Positions 40,916-50,190 are shown, counted from the first letter of the stretch. The stretch is 64,000 nucleotides of DNA from Clostridium sardiniense (GCF_016907995.1 NZ_JAFBDA010000004.1:1-64000); one strand, 5' to 3'. The notes: a model not told the origin generated them from the sequence alone. Made by a program: numbers and translations.

Positions 40916-42403
40916 TTATAGGTTTTCTCTTCCTTTTGCTAATTCATATATTGAATTAACAGGTACTCCAGTTCCACCTTTTAATTTATAATGCTTTGCT
41001 GAATCTGTCCAAGCAGTTCCTGCAATATCTAAATGTAAGAATGATACTCCATCATCTACAAATTCTTCTATAAATAATCCAGCAGTTATTGTACCTGCAT
41101 TTCTTCCACCTATATTTTTAATATCAGCTATATCAGATTTTATTAATTCTCTATATTCAGGAAATGTTGGTAACTTCCATACTTTCTCTCCTGTATATTC
41201 TGATACATCTTCTAACTCTTTATATAATTCTTCATCATTAGTTATAACAGCTGTTGTTGTCTCTCCAAGTGCAACAAGAGCGGCCCCTGTAAGTGTAGCC
41301 ATCTCAATAACTTCATTTACCTTTTCTTTTCTTATTATATAAGTTACTGCATCTGCTAAAGTTAATCTACCTTCAGCATCTGTATTTAAAACTTCAATTG
41401 TCTTACCTGCCATACTTCCTATAATATCACCTGGCTTATAGGCATTTCCTGATATCATATTTTCACAAGCTGCAACCACGGCTATTACATTCATTCTTAA
41501 ATTTCTTTTTGCGATAGTCGCCATGGCACCTATAACAGCTGCTGCACCACCCATATCTGATTTCATTGTATCCATGCTTGCAGTTGGCTTGATTGAGTAT
41601 CCACCTGAATCATAAGTTAATCCCTTACCAACAAGTCCTAGAACATCTTTTTTATTGTGTTTATCTCCAAAGTATCTCATAACTATAAGCTTTGGTTCTT
41701 TACTTGATCCCTTCGCAACTGACATAAATGCTTCCATACCAAGCTCTTCAATTTTTTCTCTTCCAAAGATGTCAACTTCAAATCCAAACTTATTACCTAA
41801 TATTTTAGCTTCATCAGCTAAGACTTCTGGATACATTTCATTTGCAGGTTCATTAACTAAGTTTCTAGCTATAGTTACTCCTTCTGCTATATCTTTTCCT
41901 TCAATTATATATTCCTCAACTTCTTCTATCATTGAATCATTTAATTTAGCGCATGAAATTGAAACAAATACATCTTTTTGTTCCTCTTTCTTATCGCTCT
42001 TATACTTATCAAATTCATAATCTGAAAGCATTAAAGATATTGTCATAGCTTTAGCCATTTCTTTTAAATCTAAATTCTCAGTTTCTATCATTCTTACAAT
42101 AATATCATCATTTTTTAGTTCCTTCATCTTTTTATAAGCTTTTGATAAATTAACTTTTATCTTTTCTAAATTTATATCTTCTTCTTTCCCAAGACCTAAT
42201 AGAACTATATCCTCTATATTACCTTCAACCTCTTGAGTGAAAGTATAAACTTCTCCTTCTTTTCCGCTAAACTTGCCACTCTTTTCTAAATGCTTTATCA
42301 TCTTATTTATTTCAGGAGTTTTTAATTCTAAATTATCCTCAAATAAAGAAATGATTACACCTTGAACTTCTGTCCATTTTTTTGTCTTTGCACTTACGTC
42401 CAT
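40916..42403 (-). CDS. pepA: Leucyl aminopeptidase, M17 family
   Basis: 495 aa from the ATG at 42403, preceded by AAGGGAGAG; an ATG eight codons upstream precedes that site. C-terminal catalytic domain (about 170-490) shows VGKGLTYDSGGYSIKPTASMDTMKSDMGGAAAVIGAM with metal-binding Lys/Asp, the signature NTDAEGRLTLADA and HLDIAGTAW. It releases N-terminal residues from cytoplasmic peptides. It starts 29 bases after nrdG, so both are on one transcript. Confidence 0.95.
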   Translation of the reverse strand: MDVSAKTKKWTEVQGVIISLFEDNLELKTPEINKMIKHLEKSGKFSGKEGEVYTFTQEVEGNIEDIVLLGLGKEEDINLEKIKVNLSKAYKKMKELKNDDIIVRMIETENLDLKEMAKAMTISLMLSDYEFDKYKSDKKEEQKDVFVSISCAKLNDSMIEEVEEYIIEGKDIAEGVTIARNLVNEPANEMYPEVLADEAKILGNKFGFEVDIFGREKIEELGMEAFMSVAKGSSKEPKLIVMRYFGDKHNKKDVLGLVGKGLTYDSGGYSIKPTASMDTMKSDMGGAAAVIGAMATIAKRNLRMNVIAVVAACENMISGNAYKPGDIIGSMAGKTIEVLNTDAEGRLTLADAVTYIIRKEKVNEVIEMATLTGAALVALGETTTAVITNDEELYKELEDVSEYTGEKVWKLPTFPEYRELIKSDIADIKNIGGRNAGTITAGLFIEEFVDDGVSFLHLDIAGTAWTDSAKHYKLKGGTGVPVNSIYELAKGRENL

Positions 42404-42432
42404 ATAATTCTCTCCCTTCATATACAAATAAA

Positions 42433-42951
42433 TTAGTTCATGTATTCATGTACTAAAACTATTTTTCCTTTATCTAGGCTTTCTTTGACATTTATAATTC
42501 TTTGATTACTTGAACCTCTAAACCTTATGCCATCATCCATCTTTGTTTCATCAAATCTACCATCTATAAGAACATCTATATTATTTATAAACTCTCTCCA
42601 TCCTAATCTTTCATCTAAATGCTCTAAGATATACTCAAAGGTATAGCCTGTAAATGACCAAACATTTAATCCATTTTCTCTGAATTTCTTTGCCATATAA
42701 GCAAATTCTTCTGCTCTTTCCATTGGATCTCCACCACTAAATGTAACACCCTTAATAATAGGATTTTCTAATACATCCTCTATAAGTTCATCCATATCTC
42801 TTTCTTCTCCACCTGAGAAATCATGAGTATCAGGATTGAAGCATCCTTTGCAATTATGTTTACACCCTTGTGAGAAAAATACCCTTCTCATACCTGGTCC
42901 ATTTACTAAGCTCTCATAAGCTATGCCAGCAAGTCTAATCTTTTTGCCCAT
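42433..42951 (-). CDS. nrdG: Anaerobic ribonucleotide reductase-activating radical-SAM protein
   Basis: 172 aa. Radical SAM motif CKHNCKGC (CX3CX2C), and GVTFSGGDPMERAEEFAYMAKKFRENGLNVWSFTGYTFEYI, the NrdG/PflA small-activase pattern. It uses an Fe4S4 cluster and SAM to create the glycyl radical on NrdD. Unusually, nrdD is 3.7 kb away (46.7 kb) with its own promoter, and nrdG is instead upstream of pepA. GGAGTG before the ATG. Confidence 0.94.
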   Translation of the reverse strand: MGKKIRLAGIAYESLVNGPGMRRVFFSQGCKHNCKGCFNPDTHDFSGGEERDMDELIEDVLENPIIKGVTFSGGDPMERAEEFAYMAKKFRENGLNVWSFTGYTFEYILEHLDERLGWREFINNIDVLIDGRFDETKMDDGIRFRGSSNQRIINVKESLDKGKIVLVHEYMN

Positions 42952-42973
42952 AGGCTCACTCCTTTAATTAATT

Positions 42974-43001
42974 ATTATATCACTATGATAACTATTATCA
43001 T
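42974..43001 (-). promoter_or_regulatory. nrdG promoter region with 17-bp inverted repeat
   Basis: Minus strand has extended -10 TGATATAAT (TATAAT at 42974-42979). Immediately upstream is ATGATAA-N3-TTATCAT (42985-43001), covering the spacer and -35 zone. Candidate operator; it does not match the NrdR box. Confidence 0.5.
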
Positions 43002-43248
43002 ATATTTATAGATACTTTTTATTACTTAATTTAAATTATTAATATATTTATCACATACTACTTATGTATTTATAATTTATTCTTTTCATTAAATATATTA
43101 TAAGCTAAAACCTAAATTAAATATAATTAAAGTTTCCTATGTTAAGATATATTTTACCTATATATAAATTTATATTGTTTATACCCTTATTAGAATTAAT
43201 TATATTTCTTTTAAATTTACATATTTAGTATGCTTACATTTTAAAATT
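43002..43248. other. AT-rich intergenic stretch, nothing recognised
   Basis: Between the nrdG promoter and the aconitase terminator. Very AT-rich, no frame with a ribosome binding site, no clear hairpin and no known motif seen. Confidence 0.5.
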
Positions 43249-43280
43249 AAAAGGAATAATAGATTGTCTCTATTACTCCC
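43249..43280 (-). terminator. Terminator of the synthase-aconitase operon
   Basis: Arms GGAATAATAGA (43253-43263) and TCTATTACTCC (43269-43279) with one wobble pair, followed on the minus strand by TTTTAATTTT. Confidence 0.8.
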
Positions 43281-43295
43281 TTCAATATATAAATA

Positions 43296-45218
43296 TTAAC
43301 TATTATTTTTTACATAATTTAGCCTTCCACCAGCTCTAATTATATCTACTTCCTTATCTGTCAAATCTAAAATAGTATTAAATTCACTCTTATTAGTTAT
43401 ATTTTTAAACTTAACTATTCTTTTGATTAAGGCATCTTGTATGTTATCACATATTATTTCATCCATTAACTCTATACTATTATAGCTCTCCTCATCCTTA
43501 AATTCTAATGGTAATATTCCATTATTTATAAGGTTTGCTTTATGAATTCTAGAGAATGATTTTGCTAAAACTGCTTTTACACCAAGATATAACGGTGCAA
43601 GTGCCGCATGTTCTCTACTCGATCCTTGTCCATAATTTGTTCCAGCGACTATAATACCTCCATCACTTTCTTTTGCTCTTTTAGGAAATTCTGCATCTAC
43701 TGTATTAAAACAGAACTCTGAAAGATATGGTATATTAGACCTAAATGGTAAAAGCTTTGAATTAGATGGCATTATATGATCAGTTGTAATATTATCTTGA
43801 ACCTTTATAAGAACTTTCCCTTTTATATCTCTACCTAATGGCTTATTAATAGGAAATGGTTTAATATTGGGTCCTCTACATACTATAACATCTGAATTAT
43901 TTTCTGCTGGTTTTAATATCATAGAGTCATCAATTAAAAACTTCTTTGGCATATCAATACTTAAATCAACATTCATTTCTCTTGGATCTGTAAGTACTCC
44001 ATTTATTGCAGAAACAGCAGCAGTTTCTGGACTTACTAGATATACTTTAGCAGATAAAGTTCCACTTCTTCCATAAAAATTTCTATTAAATGTTCTAAGA
44101 GATACACCATCTGTACCAGGTGCTTGACCCATTCCAATGCATGGTCCACATGAATTTTCAAGTATCCTAGCTCCAGAGCTTATAATATCAGCAAGAGCAC
44201 CATTTCTAGCTAACATCTCCATTACCTGCCTTGATCCTGGTGCAATAACTAAGCTAACATCTGGATGAACTTTTTTACCCTTTAATATCTTACTAACTTT
44301 CATCAAATCTTCATAAGATGAATTAGTACAGCTACCTATTGCCACTTGATCAACTTTAATTTTTGATATCTCTGAAATTTCTATAACATTATCAGGAGAA
44401 TAAGGTTTTGCTACCATAGGCTTAAGATGATTTAAATCTATTATAATCTCCTCATCATACGTAGCATATTCATCGGCCTTTAGCTCAATATAATCTGATT
44501 CTCTATCTTGAGCTTTAAAGAATTCTAATGTTCTTTCATCACTAGGAAATATTGATGTAGTTGCTCCAAGTTCAGCCCCCATATTAGTTATTGTGGCTCT
44601 CTCGGGAACCGAAAGAGTCTTTACACCCTCTCCTCCATACTCAAAGACTTTATTAATTCCACCTTTAACTGAAAACCTCCTTAAAACTTCTAATATTATA
44701 TCTTTTGCAGATACCATTTTATTTAACTTTCCAACAAGATTTATCTTACATACTTTTGGAGTATTAATATTATATTCACCGCCAGCCATGGCAAGTGCAA
44801 CATCAAGACCTCCAGCACCCATAGCAAGCATCCCTACTCCACCAGCCGTTGGCGTGTGACTATCAGATCCTATTAAAGTTTCCCCTGGTTTTGAAAATCT
44901 CTCTAAAAATACTTGATGACATATCCCATTACCAGGCTTTGAAAAATACACCCCATATTTTGATGCAACAGTTTGAATAAATTTATGATCATCTGCATTT
45001 TCAAATCCTTGCTGTAACATATTATGATCAACAAAAGCCACAGATCTTTTTGTTTTAACAGTACCTATATCCATAGCCTCAAGTTGAAGGTATGCCATTG
45101 TTCCTGTTGAATCCTGTGTTAATGTTTGATCTATTTTTATGCCAATAGATCCATTTTCCTCAATTATTCCACTAACTAGATGATTTCTTAAAATCTTAAT
45201 TACTAAATTATCTCCCAT
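43296..45218 (-). CDS. Aconitase-family hydratase (640 aa form)
   Basis: 640 aa, a fused LeuC+LeuD-like aconitase of the shorter bacterial type. The [4Fe-4S] cysteines are in VAIGSCTNSSYEDL and ILENSCGPCIGMGQAPG; GSDSHTPTAGGVGMLAMGAGGLDVA and the C-terminal swivel motif GTNYGQGSSREHAALAPLYLG are present. It isomerises citrate/isocitrate or homocitrate/homoisocitrate. The synthase gene ends 13 bases upstream. No isocitrate dehydrogenase is present in the window. Confidence 0.92.
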   Translation of the reverse strand: MGDNLVIKILRNHLVSGIIEENGSIGIKIDQTLTQDSTGTMAYLQLEAMDIGTVKTKRSVAFVDHNMLQQGFENADDHKFIQTVASKYGVYFSKPGNGICHQVFLERFSKPGETLIGSDSHTPTAGGVGMLAMGAGGLDVALAMAGGEYNINTPKVCKINLVGKLNKMVSAKDIILEVLRRFSVKGGINKVFEYGGEGVKTLSVPERATITNMGAELGATTSIFPSDERTLEFFKAQDRESDYIELKADEYATYDEEIIIDLNHLKPMVAKPYSPDNVIEISEISKIKVDQVAIGSCTNSSYEDLMKVSKILKGKKVHPDVSLVIAPGSRQVMEMLARNGALADIISSGARILENSCGPCIGMGQAPGTDGVSLRTFNRNFYGRSGTLSAKVYLVSPETAAVSAINGVLTDPREMNVDLSIDMPKKFLIDDSMILKPAENNSDVIVCRGPNIKPFPINKPLGRDIKGKVLIKVQDNITTDHIMPSNSKLLPFRSNIPYLSEFCFNTVDAEFPKRAKESDGGIIVAGTNYGQGSSREHAALAPLYLGVKAVLAKSFSRIHKANLINNGILPLEFKDEESYNSIELMDEIICDNIQDALIKRIVKFKNITNKSEFNTILDLTDKEVDIIRAGGRLNYVKNNS

Positions 45219-45231
45219 TTATTTAAGCCCC

Positions 45232-46395
45232 CTAATTAACTCTTGCTTTTAAGGATTCTTTATAGTCTTTATAAAGCTTAACTAATTCTTTATCAAAAAG
45301 GCTTCTTTTAAGTCTTACTGATGTGGCACGTACAAGATTTAATATACCATCAGATTCATCTTGAGTAAGATCCATACCATACTCTTTAAACTTATTTATT
45401 ATAGCTGCCTTTCCTGAATGTTTTCCTATTACTATTTGTCTTTCAAGACCTACAACATCAGGATCAAAAGCTTCATAATTCTTAGGATTTTTTATAGCTC
45501 CATCAGCGTGTATTCCTGATTCATGAGCAAACATATTATCTCCAACTATTGCTTTCCATGCAGGAAGTACTCTTCCTGATGCTCTTGATACATACTCTGA
45601 AACCTCTCTAAATTTCTTTGTATCTATATCTACATCATAATTAAATAGATATTTAAATGTCATTATTACCTCTTCAAGTGCTGCATTACCAGCTCTCTCC
45701 CCAAGACCATTTACAGTTACTCCAACATAACTTGCCCCAGCTTTTACTCCAGCCACCGCATTTGCTGTTGCCATTCCAAAATCATTATGGGTATGCATCT
45801 CTATATCAAAATTAGTTTTTTCCTCTAGGTACTTTATATCTGTATAGATCTTAAACGGATCCATTATACCAACTGTATCGCAATACCTAAATCTATCTGC
45901 ACCTGAGTTTTTTGCAGATTCAATGAATTTAACTAAAAAGTCTCTATCTGCCCTTGATGCATCTTCCCCATTTACTGATACATAAAGACCACTTCTCTTT
46001 GCATACTCAACTGCCTTACACATATTCTCTATTACCCATTCTCTCGATGTCTTAAGCTTATGCTTTATATGAATATCTGATACGGATATTGAGATTGCAA
46101 CTGCATCTACTCCACAATCAATTGATTGATCGATGTCTGAAATTACAGCTCTATTCCATGCCATTATGCTACTTTTTAAATTTCTTTTCACTATTTTTTT
46201 TATAGCTTCTTTTTCATCACCACCCATTGTAGGAATGCCAACTTCTAATTGATCAATTCCTAAATCATTCAAAAGTTCTGCAATAGCTACTTTCTCATCA
46301 TTTGCAAAAACAACTCCTGCGGTCTGCTCTCCATCTCTTAATGTTGTATCTACAACATATATATGCTTTCCATTATCTAGCTTTCTAATAGTCAT
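45232..46395 (-). CDS. Homocitrate synthase (NifV)/Re-citrate synthase family
   Basis: 387 aa. DRE-TIM metallolyase: VVDTTLRDGEQTAGVVFANDEKVAIAELLNDLGIDQLEVGIPTMGGDE, the metal-site EMHTHNDFGMATANAVAGVKAGA and VNGLGERAGNAALEEV, HESGIHADGA. Condenses acetyl-CoA with a 2-oxo acid. Closest in pattern to NifV, but some clostridia use members of this family as Re-citrate synthase. Directly upstream of aconitase, so it supplies citrate or homocitrate. No nif genes in the window. AAAGGGGG before the ATG. Confidence 0.88.
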   Translation of the reverse strand: MTIRKLDNGKHIYVVDTTLRDGEQTAGVVFANDEKVAIAELLNDLGIDQLEVGIPTMGGDEKEAIKKIVKRNLKSSIMAWNRAVISDIDQSIDCGVDAVAISISVSDIHIKHKLKTSREWVIENMCKAVEYAKRSGLYVSVNGEDASRADRDFLVKFIESAKNSGADRFRYCDTVGIMDPFKIYTDIKYLEEKTNFDIEMHTHNDFGMATANAVAGVKAGASYVGVTVNGLGERAGNAALEEVIMTFKYLFNYDVDIDTKKFREVSEYVSRASGRVLPAWKAIVGDNMFAHESGIHADGAIKNPKNYEAFDPDVVGLERQIVIGKHSGKAAIINKFKEYGMDLTQDESDGILNLVRATSVRLKRSLFDKELVKLYKDYKESLKARVN

Positions 46396-46632
46396 TTTAT
46401 AGCCCCCTTTATATCAAATTCCCCAATATCCTAATTTTACCACAAGCCAACTTGCAGAACAAGCATTTTTGCAAGCAATATCAATATGCCATTCATTTTA
46501 CGGCTATATTTTATATTCTTTTATTATTAATCGACTTTTTTTGCAAGTTTTTTAATATATTATTCATTTTAATTTTCAAGTCTATTTAAGTACCTTATTA
46601 ACATACCTAATTTACATAATTTATTTACAAGT
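46396..46632. other. Leader/promoter region of the synthase-aconitase operon
   Basis: Contains repeats of TTGCA/TGCAA: CTTGC at about 46450-46454 and GCAAG at about 46470-46474 as an inverted pair, and a further TTGCAAG near 46540. They may be regulator sites; no promoter was assigned with confidence. Confidence 0.3.
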
Positions 46633-46674
46633 AAAAAAGGCCGCTATAATTAGTTTCCTATTATAGCGGCCTTT
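46633..46674 (-). terminator. Terminator of nrdD
   Basis: Perfect 15-bp arms AAAGGCCGCTATAAT (46636-46650) and ATTATAGCGGCCTTT (46660-46674), then TTT on the minus strand. Exceptionally stable for this genome. Confidence 0.9.
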
Positions 46675-46681
46675 AATATTT

Positions 46682-48799
46682 CTAACATTCTTGATAGTGA
46701 TTTAGTTTTGTTCCTGTATGAGTTACTCTATCTTGTCTTTCATGATATTTTCCTGGTCCGAATCTTTCATCTAAGCTTAGGTATCCAGTAACTCTTGAAA
46801 CTCCTTGTATATCTGTACTTCCACAATTAGTGCAGCTCTTTTCGTGATTTTGTAGGTAAGTTCCACAGTCCTTACAATATCTTATATGGAAGTTAATTCC
46901 CAAATAGCTGATGTTAGTTTTCTTATATGCAAAATTTAAGATATCCATTATAGCTTCACCTGATGGACAGTCATCAACTTCTAAGTAGCTTATATGACCA
47001 CCATTACATAACTTATGGTATGGTGCTTCAATCTCTATCTTATTTTTTATTGAAATAGCACATCCAACCGGAACATGATAACTATTAGTATAATATTCTT
47101 TATCAGTTACGCCTTCAATGATTCCAAATACCTTTTGGTCTTGTTTTATAAATTTACCTGATAATCCTTCTGCTGGTGTTGCATATGCACTCCAGTTAAG
47201 TTTTGTTTCTTCTGTTAATCTATCACAATAAGCTCTTAAATGATCAATTATTCTTAAACCAAGCGCTCTAGCTTCTTCATCTTCGCCATGATGTTTACCA
47301 GTTAAAGCGACTAAAGTTTCAGCAAGCCCTATAAATCCAATTCCCCAAGTTCCTTGCTTTAATACTGGTTCAATTGAATCATCTGGTGATAATCCTTCTG
47401 CACCTTTCATTAAGTGCTGTCCTGCTACAAATGGTAGATCTTTAACTCTTAAATTCTTTAATACCCCATATCTATGCATTAAAGCTTCTTTTGCAAGATT
47501 TAATCTAGCATCAAATATTTCAAAGAATTTATCTATATTACCTTGTGCTTGTATTCCTATTCTAGGTAAGTTTATTGTAGTTGGTGCTATATTACCTCTA
47601 CCTTTAACTCCTGGCTCTCCATTCACATTACTCATAAGGTATGTTCTACAACCCATTGTTGCAGGAGTTATGCCCATATCATAATATTTTTTATTAAAAT
47701 CTGCATCTATATTCATAAATGTAGGATTCATCCTCTTAGCTGCTACTCTACAAGCTAATTTATATAAATAGAAGTATGGATCCTCTGTCTCTCTATTTAC
47801 ACCTTCTTTAACTCTAAAGATTATATTAGGGAATATTGGTTGCTCACCTTTTCCTAATCCCTTTTCATATTCTAATAGGAATATTTCACAAACTAATGCA
47901 GCATCTTCTGATTCAGGAATTCCAAGGTTTATTGAACTAAATGGAACCTGTGAACCCGCTCTTGAATGCATTGTGTTTAAATTATATACAACTCCTTGCA
48001 TTGCTTGATGTATTCTCTTTCTTAGTCTTTTTTCAGCTAATTCTTCTATTTTTTCTGCTGGTACTTCAAGCTCTTTTAATTCACTTATTATTTCTTCTCT
48101 TGTTGGCGCTACAAATACAGCCATATCATTATCAAAGTCTGGGTGTGATTGTCCTCCAAACATATCGTTTTGAGTTGATTGTAATAATATACATGATAAT
48201 TCAGCTGCTGTTTCTATTCTTCTTGGAGCATTGATTGTTCCATATCCTGTATTGAATCCATTTTCTAATATTTCTCTAGTTGGTATATGAAGACAGTTAG
48301 TTGTTAGATTATAACTATCTAAATCATGATAGTAAAGATCTCCTATTTCATGACCTTTTGATAAATGCTTTGGCATTGAAGCTAAATTGTGCCACTTATT
48401 TGATTCTGATGCTATTCTTAATAATTTTGAACTAAAATTATTACCTACATTAGCATTATCTCTATCAGTTTCAACTCCAATTTTACTTATAGCTCTCATA
48501 AGATCTGATTTTATTTCTCTAACCTTAGTTCTTTCTTTTCTATAATTTTGGTATGCTAGAACTACATCATTAAGTTCTGAATCCTTTAATGCTTTTTCTA
48601 CAAGATTTTGAACTTGCTCTACTGTAATTCTACTGTCTCCTGACATTTCTATATATTTGATAACTTTTTGAACGATATCCAAAGTCTTACTTGTCTTTAA
48701 ATTTACGCCTATTTCTGCTGCCGCACTCTTTATAGCGTTACCAATTTTTTCGGCATTGAATTCTACCTCTCTACCGTCCCTTTTTACAACATATAGCAT
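46682..48799 (-). CDS. nrdD: Anaerobic ribonucleoside-triphosphate reductase
   Basis: 705 aa class III reductase. N-terminal ATP-cone (about 1-90; VVKRDGREVEFNAEKIGNAIKSAAAEIG), the glycyl radical enzyme barrel (about 120-640), a C-terminal zinc site CKDCGTYLQNHEKSCTNCG and the glycyl radical residue Gly672 in SRVTGYLS. It makes deoxynucleotides without oxygen and needs NrdG. Monocistronic: promoter with an NrdR box upstream and a strong terminator downstream. Confidence 0.97.
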   Translation of the reverse strand: MLYVVKRDGREVEFNAEKIGNAIKSAAAEIGVNLKTSKTLDIVQKVIKYIEMSGDSRITVEQVQNLVEKALKDSELNDVVLAYQNYRKERTKVREIKSDLMRAISKIGVETDRDNANVGNNFSSKLLRIASESNKWHNLASMPKHLSKGHEIGDLYYHDLDSYNLTTNCLHIPTREILENGFNTGYGTINAPRRIETAAELSCILLQSTQNDMFGGQSHPDFDNDMAVFVAPTREEIISELKELEVPAEKIEELAEKRLRKRIHQAMQGVVYNLNTMHSRAGSQVPFSSINLGIPESEDAALVCEIFLLEYEKGLGKGEQPIFPNIIFRVKEGVNRETEDPYFYLYKLACRVAAKRMNPTFMNIDADFNKKYYDMGITPATMGCRTYLMSNVNGEPGVKGRGNIAPTTINLPRIGIQAQGNIDKFFEIFDARLNLAKEALMHRYGVLKNLRVKDLPFVAGQHLMKGAEGLSPDDSIEPVLKQGTWGIGFIGLAETLVALTGKHHGEDEEARALGLRIIDHLRAYCDRLTEETKLNWSAYATPAEGLSGKFIKQDQKVFGIIEGVTDKEYYTNSYHVPVGCAISIKNKIEIEAPYHKLCNGGHISYLEVDDCPSGEAIMDILNFAYKKTNISYLGINFHIRYCKDCGTYLQNHEKSCTNCGSTDIQGVSRVTGYLSLDERFGPGKYHERQDRVTHTGTKLNHYQEC

Positions 48800-48815
48800 T
48801 TAAACTACCCCCATT

Positions 48816-48831
48816 ACACAATATATAGTAC
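48816..48831. promoter_or_regulatory. NrdR box upstream of nrdD
   Basis: ACACAATATATAGTAC, a near match to the NrdR consensus acaCwAtATaTwGtgt. It lies 17 bases before the nrdD start and just downstream of the predicted transcription start, so NrdR bound with ATP/dATP could repress. A second, canonical partner box at 31-bp spacing is not evident. Confidence 0.7.
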
Positions 48832-48850
48832 CGTTTTTTCGTACCGTATT

Positions 48851-48879
48851 ATTATACTTCAAAAGATATTCTAGTGCAA
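48851..48879 (-). promoter_or_regulatory. Sigma-A promoter of nrdD
   Basis: Minus strand TTGCAC (48874-48879), 17 nt, TATAAT (48851-48856). A repeated GTACCG lies between it and the NrdR box. Confidence 0.6.
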
Positions 48880-49048
48880 TTACATTTTATTTTTAAATTT
48901 TTAGATATAATTCTCTCTATGTCTATTTATCTCTCTTTTTTGGTTTTTATTGTACTTTTGCTATTAAAATAATTTTTATATTAGGCATGATTTCTCCTAA
49001 ACCATTAATATATATTAAGTAGAAAGCATTTAATTTTAGGAGGAATTT

Positions 49049-50059
49049 ATGAGAAAAAAAATATTATTATCTATACTTTTAATTTTTGTTATTTCATCAT
49101 TAGTATCCTGCAATTCGTTAGAATCTATGCAACCAGATTCCGAAACTACAGAATCTATTTCTAAAGAAACAGAACAAATATATAAATATCCATTTACAGG
49201 ACTTGAAACTAAAGAAAATCCTGAAGATAAAATCCCATATATGGTCGTTGTTGAAAATTCAAAAGCTGCAAGACCACAAAGCGGTTTATCCTTTGCTGAT
49301 ATAGTATATGAAACATCTGCTGAAGGTGGTATTCCAAGGTTTATAGCAGTGTATCATAGTAATACAGCTAATAAAATTGGTCCTGTTAGAAGCATTAGAC
49401 CCTACTTTTTGACCATATCTAAAGAATATGCACTTCCTATAGCTCATTGTGGTGGATCTAAAGAGGCTCTTAATGAAGTAAAAAAAGATAATTCTATTAT
49501 GAGTCTTAATGAAATGACTAACGGGAAATATTATAATAGAGATAAAAATAGAAAAGCCCCTCATAATCTGTATACTTCTAGTGAGAATATAATACAAGCT
49601 ACAAAAGATAAGAAGTACAACCTAAAAGCAGAGTCATCATTAAAGTTTGATAAAGAATTTTTCAATAAAAATGATTTAAGAGAAGCTTTAAACATAACTG
49701 TTAAACCAAATAACATATATAAGACTTCTTATGCATTCGAAAACGGCGTTTATACTAAATTAATGGATGGCAAAATTGCTAAGGACGCTTTAACAAATTC
49801 TCCATTAACATTTACTAATATAGTTATTCAAAAGACTGATATAACTCTCCAAACTGATAACTCTCATCTAGATATTGACTTGGTTAACAGTGGAGAGGGT
49901 TATGTATTCTCTAACGGAAAAGTACTAGATATAAAATGGTCTAAGGATTCAGAATATGGTGATACTAAGCTTTATGATTTAGATGGAAAAGAAATATCTT
50001 TATCAGAAGGTAATACTATATGGAATATAGTAGACTCTCAATCTGTGATCACATATTAA
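49049..50059 (+). CDS. DUF3048 lipoprotein (YerB family)
   Basis: 336 aa. Signal peptide with lipobox SSLVSC, lipidated Cys21, then a linker rich in Ser/Glu. DUF3048 N-terminal part (about 50-190: YPFTGLETKENPEDKIPYMVVVENSKAARPQSGLSFADIVYETSAEGGIPRFIAVYHS) and C-terminal part (about 210-335). Cell-surface protein of unknown function. AGGAGG before the ATG. Its stop codon is the first base of a very long hairpin terminator. Confidence 0.9.
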   Translation: MRKKILLSILLIFVISSLVSCNSLESMQPDSETTESISKETEQIYKYPFTGLETKENPEDKIPYMVVVENSKAARPQSGLSFADIVYETSAEGGIPRFIAVYHSNTANKIGPVRSIRPYFLTISKEYALPIAHCGGSKEALNEVKKDNSIMSLNEMTNGKYYNRDKNRKAPHNLYTSSENIIQATKDKKYNLKAESSLKFDKEFFNKNDLREALNITVKPNNIYKTSYAFENGVYTKLMDGKIAKDALTNSPLTFTNIVIQKTDITLQTDNSHLDIDLVNSGEGYVFSNGKVLDIKWSKDSEYGDTKLYDLDGKEISLSEGNTIWNIVDSQSVITY

Positions 50060-50105
50060 GCAATAAAAAAAGAAATTATTTACAATAATTTCTTTTTTTA
50101 TTGCT
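50059..50105 (+). terminator. Terminator of the DUF3048 gene
   Basis: 22-bp perfect arms (50059-50080 and 50084-50105) with a 3-base loop; the second arm contains TTTCTTTTTTT. The outer base pairs overlap the stop codon. Confidence 0.9.
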
Positions 50106-50150
50106 AAACTATATCAGCAGTGATATAGTTTATATTATCATAAGTGATAA
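50101..50150 (+). promoter_or_regulatory. degV-padR promoter with two tandem operators
   Basis: TTGCTA (50101-50106), 17 nt, extended -10 TGATATAGT (TATAGT 50124-50129). Two inverted repeats with the same core TATCA-N4-TGATA occur: AACTATATCA-GCAG-TGATATAGTT (50107-50130) over the -10/spacer, and TTATCA-TAAG-TGATAA (50135-50150) over the start site. Their centres are 24 bp apart. This is a repressor-type layout, and the PadR protein encoded downstream is the obvious candidate. Confidence 0.65.
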
Positions 50151-50190
50151 AGATTTCATAATTACAATCTAAATTTAGGAGGAATCATTA

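Noticed and set aside
48841..48857. Second NrdR box
   Set aside because: Only partial matches and wrong spacing for the usual paired arrangement.
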